Numbered from the stretch's first letter, positions 1 through 6,809 are shown. The stretch is 14,752 nt of DNA from JBDLID01 sp039715055 (GCA_039715055.1 JBDLID010000078.1:1-14752); one strand, 5' to 3'. The notes: a model not told the origin generated them from the sequence alone. A program made the numbers and translations.

Positions 1-338
1 AAGCTGTGACCCTGGTGGGCCTGAACTGCAAGAGCGATATTTTCCAGGACGCTCAGCCGGTTAAACACTGAGGTGACCTGGTAGGAGCGGGCGAGGCCGA
101 GGTGCGCCCGTGAGTGGGCAGGGAGTTTTGTGATATCCCGGCCTTCAAAAAAAACACTGCCGCTGTCCGGGATGATCTCACCACTGAGCTGTTTGATTGC
201 CGTGGTTTTGCCGGCACCGTTTGGGCCGATCAGCCCGTGAATTTCGCCTTTCTGGACCTCAAAGGTGAGATTGCTGCTGGCCTGCACCGCACCGAACTGC
301 TTATTGAGGCCGCTGACCCTGAGGAGGGGCTCACTCAT
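1..338 (-). CDS. livG: Branched-chain amino acid-type ABC transporter ATP-binding protein LivG (partial, C-terminus outside window)
   Basis: One of the two cytoplasmic ATPases that power a LIV/HAAT-family importer. The first 112 residues are visible. They begin MSEPLLRVSGLNKQFGAVQA and contain the Walker A motif GPNGAGKTT at about residues 39-47, followed by the Q-loop region (ARSYQVTSVFNRLSVLENI), in which LivG-type ATPases carry an aromatic residue before the glutamine. The signature and Walker B motifs lie beyond the window edge. The ATG at 336-338 has a good ribosome site, AGAGG at 347-351, eight bases upstream. Its first 8 bp overlap the end of livM, so the two are probably translationally coupled. 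A livF gene is expected next, outside the window. The family call is firm; the transported substrate is not determined. Confidence 0.95.
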   Translation of the reverse strand, partial: MSEPLLRVSGLNKQFGAVQASSNLTFEVQKGEIHGLIGPNGAGKTTAIKQLSGEIIPDSGSVFFEGRDITKLPAHSRAHLGLARSYQVTSVFNRLSVLENIALAVQAHQGHS

Positions 339-1320
339 GGTGCTTACCTCTCATCAAACCGTAAAGTCCTCTTCTTGCAAAGAGGACGACAAGGATAAGG
401 AAGGGGCCGAGAAAAGCCATCCAGTGTTCGGTATAGGCTGACAGGATTTCTTCCAGGAGCAGCAGAGTGGCGGCACCGATAACAGGGCCGAACAGGGTTC
501 CCATTCCGCCGAGCAGCACCATGACAATAAGTTCTCCCGACTGGGTCCAGTGGATGAGACCGGGGCTGACAAATTCGGAGTGGTTGGTCAACAACGCACC
601 GGCTAGACCAGCGCCTCCGCCTGCAATGGTAAAACAGGCCAGCTTATAGCGATACGTTGCAAAACCGAGCATCTTCATCCGTTTCTCATTTTCCCGTATA
701 CCTCTGATGACCCGGCCGAAGCGTGAGTGAACCAGTCGATGGCAGAAAAACAGGAATGCGGCCAGAATGGTGAGGCAGAGGTAGTAGAAGCTTGTGTCTT
801 CCGCAAGGTCAACCGCGAACAGCTGGTTACGGGACCATAGACTGAGCCCGTCGTCTCCCCCGTAGGCTTCCAGAGAGACAAAGAAGTAATAGCCCATCTG
901 GGCAAAGGCCAGGGTAATCATGATAAAGTGCATCCCACTGGTCCTCAGGCTCAATGCTCCGAAAAAACAGGCTGCAAGGGATGCAATGAGCACAGCTGCG
1001 GGAAGAGAAACAAGAAGACTGTTGCTGCCACCAATCTCCACCGGCAGGCCAAGAAGAGCGGTTGCCTCCTGGTGGTGCATGGCAAGGATACCGACCACGT
1101 AGGCCCCGACCCCTAAGTAGGCGGCATGCCCCAGGCTGACCATGCCGCCGTAACCGAGAATGAGGTCCAGGCTCACTGCTGCCAGTGCATAGATCAGGAT
1201 CTTTGAGGACAGTGAAATCAGGTAGCCGTAGCCGCTCAATTCCGCAAGGGTGGGCAGACAAAGCAGGGCTGCCAGGGCTGCCATGGGGAGCAGGGTTGTT
1301 TTTGAAAACAGGTGTCGCAT
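331..1320 (-). CDS. livM: LivM-type ABC transporter permease
   Basis: Inner-membrane permease subunit of a HAAT-family importer, expected to pair with LivH. The 329-residue protein is highly hydrophobic, with a positively charged N-terminus (MRHLFSK) and many predicted membrane helices. It carries the family block GYGGMVSLGHAAYLGVGAY near residues 65-83 and the ATPase-contacting stretch SRFGRVIRGIRENEKRMKML in the second half, matching the EAA-loop region of LivM proteins. An in-frame ATG exists at 1515, but that start would add 65 residues of low-complexity sequence inside livH and lacks family resemblance, so the ATG at 1318-1320 is chosen. It begins 7 bp after the livH stop. Length is close to typical LivM (roughly 300-430). 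Operon order is livK-livH-livM-livG. Confidence 0.93.
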   Translation of the reverse strand: MRHLFSKTTLLPMAALAALLCLPTLAELSGYGYLISLSSKILIYALAAVSLDLILGYGGMVSLGHAAYLGVGAYVVGILAMHHQEATALLGLPVEIGGSNSLLVSLPAAVLIASLAACFFGALSLRTSGMHFIMITLAFAQMGYYFFVSLEAYGGDDGLSLWSRNQLFAVDLAEDTSFYYLCLTILAAFLFFCHRLVHSRFGRVIRGIRENEKRMKMLGFATYRYKLACFTIAGGGAGLAGALLTNHSEFVSPGLIHWTQSGELIVMVLLGGMGTLFGPVIGAATLLLLEEILSAYTEHWMAFLGPFLILVVLFARRGLYGLMRGKHHE

Positions 1321-1327
1321 AACGGTC

Positions 1328-2242
1328 TCAGCCCTGGTTCGGGAACAATCCGTGCGGTCTCCAGACCAGGATCGCGGCCATGAGGATATAGACAGACATC
1401 GAGGCCAGGGAGCTGCCGGCACCGTCGGCTGTTGCCGGTGAGAGAAAAAGTCGCAGAAGATCGGGTAGAAAGACACGGCCCAGGGTGTCGACGATACCGA
1501 CCAGCAGGGCACCAATCATGGCGCCGCGTATGGAGCCGATACCACCGATGACAATTACCACAAAGGTGAGAATGAGGATGGATTCCCCCATTCCGGATTC
1601 AACGGCAAGGATCGGTCCGGCCATGACGCCTGCAAGTCCTGCAAGCAGGGCGCCGAGTCCAAAGACCAGGGTGTAGAGCAGCTTGATGTTGACACCAAGG
1701 GCCGCCACCATCTCCCGGTTATCGGCCCCGGCCCTGATCTGCATACCCAATCGTGTCCGGGTAAAGAGCAGGTAGAGAAACAGTGCCACCAATATGCCAA
1801 CGAAGATAATCGCCAGCCGGTAGCTGGGGTAAGGGGCACCGGGGATCAACTCCACTGTGCCGGACAGCCATTTTGGAACATCCATGAACAGCGGCTGGCG
1901 TCCCCAGATGATGCGGGTCAACTCGTTGAAAAAAAGGATCAGGCCGAATGTGGCCAGCACCTGGTCCAGGTGGTCGCGGTCGTAGAGACGCCGCAGGACA
2001 ACTACTTCCATCACCATCCCCACAAGGGCGGTTGCGGGAAGAGCAACCAATAGTCCAATGAGAAAGCTGCCGCTGGCCTGGGTGACAGTGGCTGCAACAT
2101 AGGCACCCACCATGTAGAGAGAGCCGTGGGCCAGGTTGATGACCTGCATGATGCCAAACACCAGAGTAAGCCCTGCCGACATGAGAAACAGCATCACGCC
2201 GAGCTGCAGCCCGTTGAACAGTTGTTCGATGAAGAGAAGCAT
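1328..2242 (-). CDS. livH: LivH-type ABC transporter permease
   Basis: Inner-membrane permease subunit of the same HAAT-family importer. The 304-residue protein begins with the canonical LivH N-terminus (LLFIEQLFNGLQLGVMLFLM followed by SAGLTLVFGIMQVINLAHGS). It has about eight hydrophobic segments and the conserved cytoplasmic loop TRTRLGMQIRAGADNREMVAALGVN, where the ATPases dock. Length is typical for the family (about 290-310). The ATG at 2240-2242 has no obvious Shine-Dalgarno, but it is the only start consistent with the family N-terminus. It lies 237 bp downstream of livK, and that gap is filled by a large palindrome and an IS66-like miniature element. Expression may therefore be lower than livK, as is common where a binding protein is needed in excess; this is inference. 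Confidence 0.95.
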   Translation of the reverse strand: MLLFIEQLFNGLQLGVMLFLMSAGLTLVFGIMQVINLAHGSLYMVGAYVAATVTQASGSFLIGLLVALPATALVGMVMEVVVLRRLYDRDHLDQVLATFGLILFFNELTRIIWGRQPLFMDVPKWLSGTVELIPGAPYPSYRLAIIFVGILVALFLYLLFTRTRLGMQIRAGADNREMVAALGVNIKLLYTLVFGLGALLAGLAGVMAGPILAVESGMGESILILTFVVIVIGGIGSIRGAMIGALLVGIVDTLGRVFLPDLLRLFLSPATADGAGSSLASMSVYILMAAILVWRPHGLFPNQG

Positions 2243-2300
2243 TGAAAGTGGTGAAGTGCGCTTACCGGTTGGCTGTATTGACCTGAAATGTAAAAAAAGA

Positions 2301-2350
2301 GTAACTGTTCCCTACTTAGGGATGCATCCAGCTTTACGCTGAATAGTTAC
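2301..2350. mobile_element. 50-bp IS66-like miniature element (MITE) with 8-bp target duplication
   Basis: The element starts GTAACTGTTC and ends GCTGAATAGTTAC, so its first ten bases are the inverse of the last ten with one mismatch. It is flanked on both sides by the identical octamer AAAAAAGA (2293-2300 and 2351-2358), the hallmark of an 8-bp target duplication. It aligns without gaps, 44 of 50 bases, to the right end of the larger element at 10951-11106. Ends beginning GTAA and 8-bp duplications are, to my knowledge, typical of the IS66 family. Read on the minus strand (the transcribed strand of the liv operon), the ends can pair as a stem followed by TCTTTTTTT, so it resembles an intrinsic terminator. 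It encodes nothing. Confidence 0.75.
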
Positions 2351-2369
2351 AAAAAAGAATAAGTTCTTA

Positions 2370-2473
2370 GCGGGTCAGATGTACCCCAAAATTGAACAAG
2401 CGGGTCTGCGAGGTATAGTTTCTTCTATCCGAGCAGGCCTGATCGTTCAATTATGGGGTGCAGCGGACTCGCC
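2370..2473. repeat. Long imperfect palindrome (about 104 bp) directly downstream of the livK-like gene
   Basis: The core arms are ACCCCAAAATTGAAC (2383-2397) and GTTCAATTATGGGGT (2445-2459), inverse of each other at 14 of 15 positions. Pairing extends outwards (GCGGGTCAGATGT against GCAGCGGACTCGC) and inwards (CGGGTCTGC against GCAGGCCTG) with scattered mismatches, down to a small loop near 2419-2424. The structure starts within about 7 bases of the livK-like stop codon. In livK-sense RNA it would form one long hairpin, which could act as an mRNA-stabilising or attenuating element between livK and livHMG. It could also be a REP/MITE-like repeat copied elsewhere in the genome. No target duplication was recognised. 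Confidence 0.6.
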
Positions 2474-2479
2474 TTCAAC

Positions 2480-3646
2480 CTACATGGTGCATTCGTTGGC
2501 GTACGCATCACTGTGATCAGTGAAGACCTTTTTCAGGGTCTTGTTGGTGGCGCTCCCGTCTTCGGTCTTGACCACCTGGCGGACATAGATGTCCTGGACC
2601 GGGTGCTGGTTTTTGCCGAATTTGAAACCACCGCGTACCGAATCAAAGTCCGCTCTGGCAATGGCTGCGCGAAATGGTGCCAGGTCCGAGAGATCGCCCT
2701 TTACAGCCTTGAGACCACTTGCGATAAGACGTGCCGCATCATATCCCTGGCTGGCATAGAGACTCGGTGTACGGTTGTAGGCCTTGCGGAAGGCGGCAAC
2801 GAATTCCTTGTTAGCAGGATTGTCGAGATCGTGACTCCATTGGGAACCGTTGACCACGCCGACAGCGGCCTCGCCAACCGCACCGAGAAGCCGTTCGTCA
2901 AACGAGAAGGCAGGACCAAACAGCGGGATGGACTTTTTGAGGCCGGCCTGGGAGTACTGCTTGATGAAGTTGATCCCCATACCGCCGGGCAGAAAGAAGA
3001 AAACCGCATCGGGTTTGGCGGCTCGCAGGGTAGCAAGCTCAGGTGCGTAATCGGCCTGACCGAGCTTGGTGTAGACCTCGCCGGCAATATTTCCCTTGTA
3101 GTAACGTTTGAATCCGGCGAGAGCATCTTTTCCAGCCGGGTAATTGGGAGCCAGGATATAAACGTTTTTATAACCGCTGTCATTGACATACTGCCCGGCG
3201 GCCTCATGGAGGTTGTCGTTCTGCCAGGCAACATTGAAGTAGTTTTTATTGCAGCCTTTACCAGCAAGGGCGGACGGGCCGGCATTGGGACTGATATAGA
3301 TCACATCGTCACGTACCAGTTTGGGAACAACGGCCATGGCAACGTTGGAAAAGACGATGCCGGTCATGATTTTGGCGCCATCTTTTTTCAGAAAACGATC
3401 AGCAATCTGTTTGCCTTTGGCCGGTTTACGACCATCGTCATCGACCAGAAGTTCAACGGCTACCCCGCCAAGTGTTCCATTGTTTTGAGAAAGAGCCAGT
3501 TTGAAGCCGTCCCGGATATCTTCACCAAGGTATCCGGCCTTGGTTGAAAGCGTTGTGATCATCCCGATTTTCACAGGCTCGCCATAGACGGTGGATCCTG
3601 TGAAAAAGGCACAGGCAATGATTAAAGTAACAAGGGTGTTGCGCAT
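2480..3646 (-). CDS. Periplasmic substrate-binding protein of a LIV/HAAT-type ABC transporter
   Basis: Periplasmic type 1 binding protein that delivers ligand to LivHMG(F). The 388-residue precursor begins with a clear signal peptide (MRNTLVTLIIACAFFTGSTVYG, cleaved about residue 22). The mature domain opens VKIGMITTLSTKAGYLGEDI, as in the Peripla_BP_6 family. Later stretches (KGCNKNYFNVAWQNDNLHEA and YILAPNYPAGKDALAGFKRY) resemble the subgroup of binding proteins associated with aromatic or organic acids (the Nba-like subgroup) more than classical leucine binders, so the ligand is uncertain. An in-frame ATG at 3727 exists, but the signal peptide and the GGAGAG ribosome site upstream of 3646 decide for this start. 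First gene of the operon, with its own promoter at 3752-3780. Confidence 0.92.
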   Translation of the reverse strand: MRNTLVTLIIACAFFTGSTVYGEPVKIGMITTLSTKAGYLGEDIRDGFKLALSQNNGTLGGVAVELLVDDDGRKPAKGKQIADRFLKKDGAKIMTGIVFSNVAMAVVPKLVRDDVIYISPNAGPSALAGKGCNKNYFNVAWQNDNLHEAAGQYVNDSGYKNVYILAPNYPAGKDALAGFKRYYKGNIAGEVYTKLGQADYAPELATLRAAKPDAVFFFLPGGMGINFIKQYSQAGLKKSIPLFGPAFSFDERLLGAVGEAAVGVVNGSQWSHDLDNPANKEFVAAFRKAYNRTPSLYASQGYDAARLIASGLKAVKGDLSDLAPFRAAIARADFDSVRGGFKFGKNQHPVQDIYVRQVVKTEDGSATNKTLKKVFTDHSDAYANECTM

Positions 3647-3751
3647 AATTGCTCTCCAGATTGAGGTGTTGAATGCCAGGGTATTGCTCAGCTGGCCAGG
3701 TGAGGAGATGGCTGAAGCAGACTCCATCCATCCTCGAAAGGTTGAGGAACG

Positions 3752-3780
3752 ATTATTACAAGAGGGAGGTTGTGCGTCAA
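3752..3780 (-). promoter_or_regulatory. Predicted sigma70-type promoter of the livK-like operon
   Basis: On the minus strand TTGACG (3775-3780, five of six to consensus) is followed after exactly 17 bp by AATAAT (3752-3757, five of six to TATAAT). It would give a leader of about 100 nt before the ATG at 3646. No regulator binding site was recognised. Confidence 0.6.
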
Positions 3781-3932
3781 GTCATTTTCAGGAAGGTGTC
3801 CTCACTGCTGTCAGCCCTGTTTAAGCCCGTCTGTCGAAAAAATCTGAGAAACAGTGGTATTTATTGGTGATCATTCTTAGTTCTATAGTATATGAAAAAG
3901 AGTGACAAAGGTTATGCAGGCACGGCGTACGG

Positions 3933-4775
3933 CTACCTGGTGACCAGGTAAACCAGAACTCCGCCTGCCGCCAGCCAGATATTGGTGATATTGGACACCG
4001 TGATGTTGAGGATGGCAGCCAGCGGCTTGTTCCGGCTGAGCAGGGCAAGGCAGGATTTGAATTCCGGCCAGCTGGTGAGCGTTGACAGGACGATGAAACC
4101 GATTACGCCCTTGGGTGCATGGGAATGGGTGGCGGCAAAGCTGACCACAGGATCAAGGAAATATCCTGTGGTCAGCATGATGATAATGGCCGCCGGCAAC
4201 CAGGCGCTGGGGTTGAAAAGGTGTTCCTCCTGTTCTTCACACTGATTTTCCCTGGGGCGTTTTATAAAGAGTGGAACGGTGAGGACAAAGGCGGCGATCA
4301 CCCAGGTCGGGTAAGACGTTTCGTCGTTGGTGTAAAAAGTCACCACCAGCAGCGTGGTGATGGTCAGGGTGATCAGGGTGTAGTAGGGTGCCTGGCTGGC
4401 CGTCTTTCCCAGCCGCGAGGTGATGAGGGCGGCGATGAAAAGCAGGATGGGGTTCATGAAGTTTGAGCCCAGGGGGGTGGAGGCGGCAAAAAGAATATCA
4501 CCCACAACAAGGCCGACTACGAGGCACAGCGCCTCAGGACCGTTGGTGATAAAGCCGGTAACGGTGCCGAGACCGCGGATGTTTTTCAGCGATTCGATGA
4601 TGATCTCAATGGCGAGACCGATGAGCAGCATTTCGACAATGACCCCGCCGGCACCGATAAAGGCCAGCTGGACGTTGCCGCCGAAAAGCAGGGCGGAGCC
4701 GCAGAAAAAGGTGATGACAAGCAGCCAGACCACCAGGTCGAGATGACTGATGGAGTCGATGAGAAACGCCCTCAT
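3933..4775 (-). CDS. Divergent CaCA-family (sodium/calcium exchanger-like) membrane protein
   Basis: Integral membrane protein of 280 residues with about nine to ten hydrophobic segments, arranged as two halves around a hydrophilic linker (KRPRENQCEEQEEH, residues about 172-185). Each half has a degenerate alpha repeat: NGPE around E81 followed by PLGSNFMN (101-108), and TSWPE around E238 followed by VSNITN (260-265). These correspond to the G-T-S-x-P-E and G-S-N-x-x-N motifs that bind Na+/Ca2+ in CaCA exchangers. The helix-bending glutamates are kept, but the flanking residues differ from the consensus, so the transported ion is uncertain. The ATG overlaps the stop of the selenoprotein-like gene by 4 bp (ATGA), pointing to translational coupling. 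Slightly shorter than typical YrbG-type exchangers (about 320). Confidence 0.8.
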   Translation of the reverse strand: MRAFLIDSISHLDLVVWLLVITFFCGSALLFGGNVQLAFIGAGGVIVEMLLIGLAIEIIIESLKNIRGLGTVTGFITNGPEALCLVVGLVVGDILFAASTPLGSNFMNPILLFIAALITSRLGKTASQAPYYTLITLTITTLLVVTFYTNDETSYPTWVIAAFVLTVPLFIKRPRENQCEEQEEHLFNPSAWLPAAIIIMLTTGYFLDPVVSFAATHSHAPKGVIGFIVLSTLTSWPEFKSCLALLSRNKPLAAILNITVSNITNIWLAAGGVLVYLVTR

Positions 4776-5026
4776 GTCTGTTTGTTACTTTTTTTGAGAA
4801 ATTTTTCGATTGCCGCACGGGAGAGGAAAATCCCGCTGAGCTGATCATTTTCTGATTTCAGACAGGGGATCATGCGTACGCCGTCCCTGAGACTCCTCGC
4901 CGGGTTGGTCATGATGTCCACCTCTTCGATCTCCATGTCGGGGTAGTGGGCTTTCAACTCATCCAGAGTCTTTTTTGCCATGTGGCAGCGAGGTCAGAGG
5001 GCCGATTTGTAAAAGGTGATTTTCAT
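4772..5026 (-). CDS. Thioredoxin/glutaredoxin-like selenoprotein with in-frame UGA (UxxC redox motif)
   Basis: Read from the ATG at 5024-5026, the frame gives MKITFYKSAL, a TGA at 4994-4996, then PRCHMAKKTLDELKAHYPDM and on to a stop at 4772-4774. The total is 84 residues with Sec at position 11. The stretch before the TGA is the expected first beta strand of a thioredoxin fold. The TGA falls exactly on the first cysteine of a CPRC active site (UPRC), and RMIPCL around residues 51-56 supplies the cis-proline loop. Conventional gene calling would start at the internal ATG at 4979-4981 and lose the active site. A SECIS-like hairpin follows at 4949-4979. Likely a small cytosolic thiol/selenol oxidoreductase; its substrate is unknown. 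The stop overlaps the exchanger start. No strong Shine-Dalgarno is visible. Alternatives are a recent nonsense mutation or a sequencing error. Confidence 0.82.
4949..4979 (-). promoter_or_regulatory. Candidate bacterial SECIS element
   Basis: In the minus-strand RNA downstream of the UGA, GGC (4977-4979) can pair with GCC (4949-4951). Inside it GACUC (4966-4970) pairs with GAGUU (4956-4960), leaving the apical loop UGGAU (4961-4965). The loop begins 29 nt after the UGA and has G in its second position. Both match the published description of bSECIS elements (loop about 16-37 nt from the UGA, a G among the first two loop bases). A shorter competing hairpin, UGCC-ACAU-GGCA, lies at 4976-4987. 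Predicted by eye only. Confidence 0.55.
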
Positions 5027-5085
5027 GGTCAGTTAAAAGCGCATGCGGCTTTATTCAAAGTAGAGTTGAAATGTTTTAGTGTCTG

Positions 5086-5114
5086 TTGACATCCAGCAAC
5101 CACCACGATACACC
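5086..5114 (+). promoter_or_regulatory. Possible promoter of the deacetylase/acyl-CoA gene cluster
   Basis: A perfect TTGACA (5086-5091) is followed after 17 bp by the weak -10 candidate TACACC (5109-5114, three of six). It sits in the divergent gap between the selenoprotein-like gene and the deacetylase and would give a leader of about 45 nt to the GTG start at 5164. The weak -10 box leaves room for an activator or for a different sigma factor. Confidence 0.35.
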
Positions 5115-5163
5115 AGAAGGTGGCAAGGCTTCAAGTTTTGAGTTTAATCCCTGGAGGCATGAT

Positions 5164-6132
5164 GTGACATCAGTCAACGATGTAACCATCATATACGACC
5201 CCTGTTACCTCGATCACGACACCGGTGGAGATGACCATCCGGAACAGGGTGCCCGTCTTGAGACCATCCTTGCTTACCTGTCCTCCTGTGAGGATCTGGC
5301 TTTCTGCTACAAACCTCCCCGTCCTGCCCTGCGGGAAGAGATCCTTGCCGCCCATGACGAGAGCTGGCTGAATCGTTTTGAAGAGGCGGTTCTCAGCGGC
5401 CGGACCTTCATTGATCACAGTGACAACCAGATCGGTTATGAGTCCTACCAGGTGGCCCAGGTGGCTGCAGGTGCTGGTCTGGTTGGCGTGGATTGCCTCG
5501 AATCCGGGGAAGAGACCACTGTTTTCTGTATGGGACGACCTCCGGGCCATCACGCCGAGAGGAATATGCCGTTTGGATTCTGTTTTTTCAACAACTGTGT
5601 TATTGCCGCCCGTTACTGGGCGACCCGTTATGGTCGAAAACGGGTCGCCATCTTTGATTTTGACGCCCACCACGGCAATGGTATTCAATCCGCCTTTGAA
5701 GAGGAACCTGATACCATCTACATCTCCATTCATGAACACCCCAGCTTCAGTTATCCCGGCACCGGTTATCACGATGAAGTCGGGCTTGGTAGCGGACGGG
5801 GCACCATCCTGAATCTGACTCTGCCTCCCGGTGGGGGGGACAGGGAGATGGAGGCACTGCTTACTGAACAGGCAGAACCGTTTCTTGTTAAGCACCAGGC
5901 CGATGCCCTGGTTATCAGTGCAGGTTTTGACGGACATGTAAACGATGATATGTCCGGCCTTCACTATACAACTGATCTTTATCGCACAATTGGCTCGACG
6001 GTGAGACGCTGGGGGCATGATTACTGCGACGGACGACTGCTTTCCATCCTGGAAGGCGGCTATGAGCTTTCGGTGTTGGGAGAGTCGGTGGCGGCATACC
6101 TTATCGGATTGAGCGGCCGCAGTCGGCCATAG
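5164..6132 (+). CDS. AcuC-like / class II-type histone deacetylase family protein
   Basis: Zinc-dependent deacylase of the HDAC/AcuC/acetylpolyamine amidohydrolase superfamily, 322 residues, cytosolic. The catalytic histidine pair is H129-H130 in GRPPGHHAE. Zinc ligands are D167 and H169 in DFDAHHGNG and D256 in SAGFDGH. The transition-state tyrosine is Y300 in LEGGYEL. All key residues are present, so it should be active. A TTG at 5086 also opens this frame, but it coincides with a TTGACA box. The GTG at 5164-5166 is preferred because GGAGG (5153-5157) lies 6 bases upstream and the protein then starts at the family's first strand (VTIIYDPCYLDHDTG). It is followed 24 bp later by the AcuB-like gene and then two acyl-CoA enzymes, so it may remove acetyl groups from lysines of the synthetase, as AcuC does on AcsA in Bacillus. 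That substrate is inferred. Confidence 0.9.
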   Translation: MTSVNDVTIIYDPCYLDHDTGGDDHPEQGARLETILAYLSSCEDLAFCYKPPRPALREEILAAHDESWLNRFEEAVLSGRTFIDHSDNQIGYESYQVAQVAAGAGLVGVDCLESGEETTVFCMGRPPGHHAERNMPFGFCFFNNCVIAARYWATRYGRKRVAIFDFDAHHGNGIQSAFEEEPDTIYISIHEHPSFSYPGTGYHDEVGLGSGRGTILNLTLPPGGGDREMEALLTEQAEPFLVKHQADALVISAGFDGHVNDDMSGLHYTTDLYRTIGSTVRRWGHDYCDGRLLSILEGGYELSVLGESVAAYLIGLSGRSRP

Positions 6133-6156
6133 TTAGAGAGGCAGAGGAGGCCTGTA

Positions 6157-6795
6157 ATGTTTATTGAAGATCATATGACCAGACAGCCTGAAACCATTCG
6201 CGGTGGCACGCTTCTTCCCGAAGCGAGACGACTGCTCAACGAGTGTCATTTTCGTCACCTGCCGGTGGTGGATGAGCAGGGGGGGCTGCTGGGGATGGTC
6301 ACGGATCGTGACCTGCGCTCCGCCTATCCCTCTTCGGTATTGAGCGAGGAAGAGAGACGCAGTGTTTTTGGGCGGGTGGAAAAGACTTCGGTCGATGAGG
6401 TGATGTCCACGGAATTGAGCTGGCTCACACCCTCATCGACCCTCGATGACGCCCTGTTGATTTTTGACCGTGAGAAGCTGGGTGCTCTGCCGGTTGTCGA
6501 TAACGACCAGGTGGTGGGAATCTTTTCCATCCGTGATCTGATCAGCGCCTATAAGGGTCTTTTCGGTGTCGGAGAGAAGGGTTCAGCCCTGCTCTTCATC
6601 CGTGATGACGGCCGTGAGGATCTTCTGCGCACAATTATCTCGATCCTTGAAGAACAGAAAATACCGTTTACCAGGCTGATGCGGATCAGCAAGCCTCAGC
6701 AGAAAGCACGGATTGTTCTCAGGATCAACACCTTCAAGCTGGCAAAGGTCCACCATCTTCTAGCCGATGCCGGTATCGAAGTGGTGCATGCCTGA
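6157..6795 (+). CDS. AcuB-like CBS-pair protein with C-terminal ACT-like domain
   Basis: Likely cytosolic sensor protein of 212 residues. The first CBS motif spans about residues 1-60 (DHMTRQPETI, then RHLPVVDEQGGLLGMVTDRD). The second spans about 78-135 (VDEVMSTELSWLTPSSTLDD, then LGALPVVDNDQVVGIFSIRD). The last 75 residues (SALLFIRDDGREDLLRTIIS to DAGIEVVHA) have the spacing of an ACT-like domain, as in AcuB proteins. CBS pairs commonly bind adenine nucleotides, so it may report energy state to the neighbouring ADP-forming synthetase and deacetylase; this is inferred from context. The start has a strong Shine-Dalgarno, GAGGAGG at 6144-6150, six bases before the ATG. It is the second gene of the cluster, 24 bp after the deacetylase. 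Confidence 0.88.
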   Translation: MFIEDHMTRQPETIRGGTLLPEARRLLNECHFRHLPVVDEQGGLLGMVTDRDLRSAYPSSVLSEEERRSVFGRVEKTSVDEVMSTELSWLTPSSTLDDALLIFDREKLGALPVVDNDQVVGIFSIRDLISAYKGLFGVGEKGSALLFIRDDGREDLLRTIISILEEQKIPFTRLMRISKPQQKARIVLRINTFKLAKVHHLLADAGIEVVHA

Positions 6796-6809
6796 GCAAA
6801 AGGGTTACT

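Noticed and set aside
1321..1515. N-terminal extension of livM to an ATG at 1515
   Set aside because: The extra 65 residues overlap livH out of frame and are not LivM-like; the ATG at 1320 gives a normal N-terminus.
2453..3547. Long plus-strand open frame (364 codons) opposite the livK-like gene
   Set aside because: It is antisense to a gene with clear signal peptide and family motifs; its translation resembles no family and has no ribosome site, so it is a shadow frame.
4772..4981. Short 69-residue version of the thioredoxin-like protein starting at the internal ATG
   Set aside because: It would lack the first beta strand and active site and has no ribosome site; the Sec-containing frame from 5026 explains the sequence better.
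5086..5163. Upstream TTG start that would extend the deacetylase by 26 residues
   Set aside because: The TTG is part of a TTGACA box, has no ribosome site, and the extension does not look like the family; GTG at 5164 has GGAGG six bases upstream.
5170..6018. Minus-strand open frame (282 codons) opposite the deacetylase
   Set aside because: Antisense to a gene with all catalytic residues conserved; composition reflects codon bias of the real gene.
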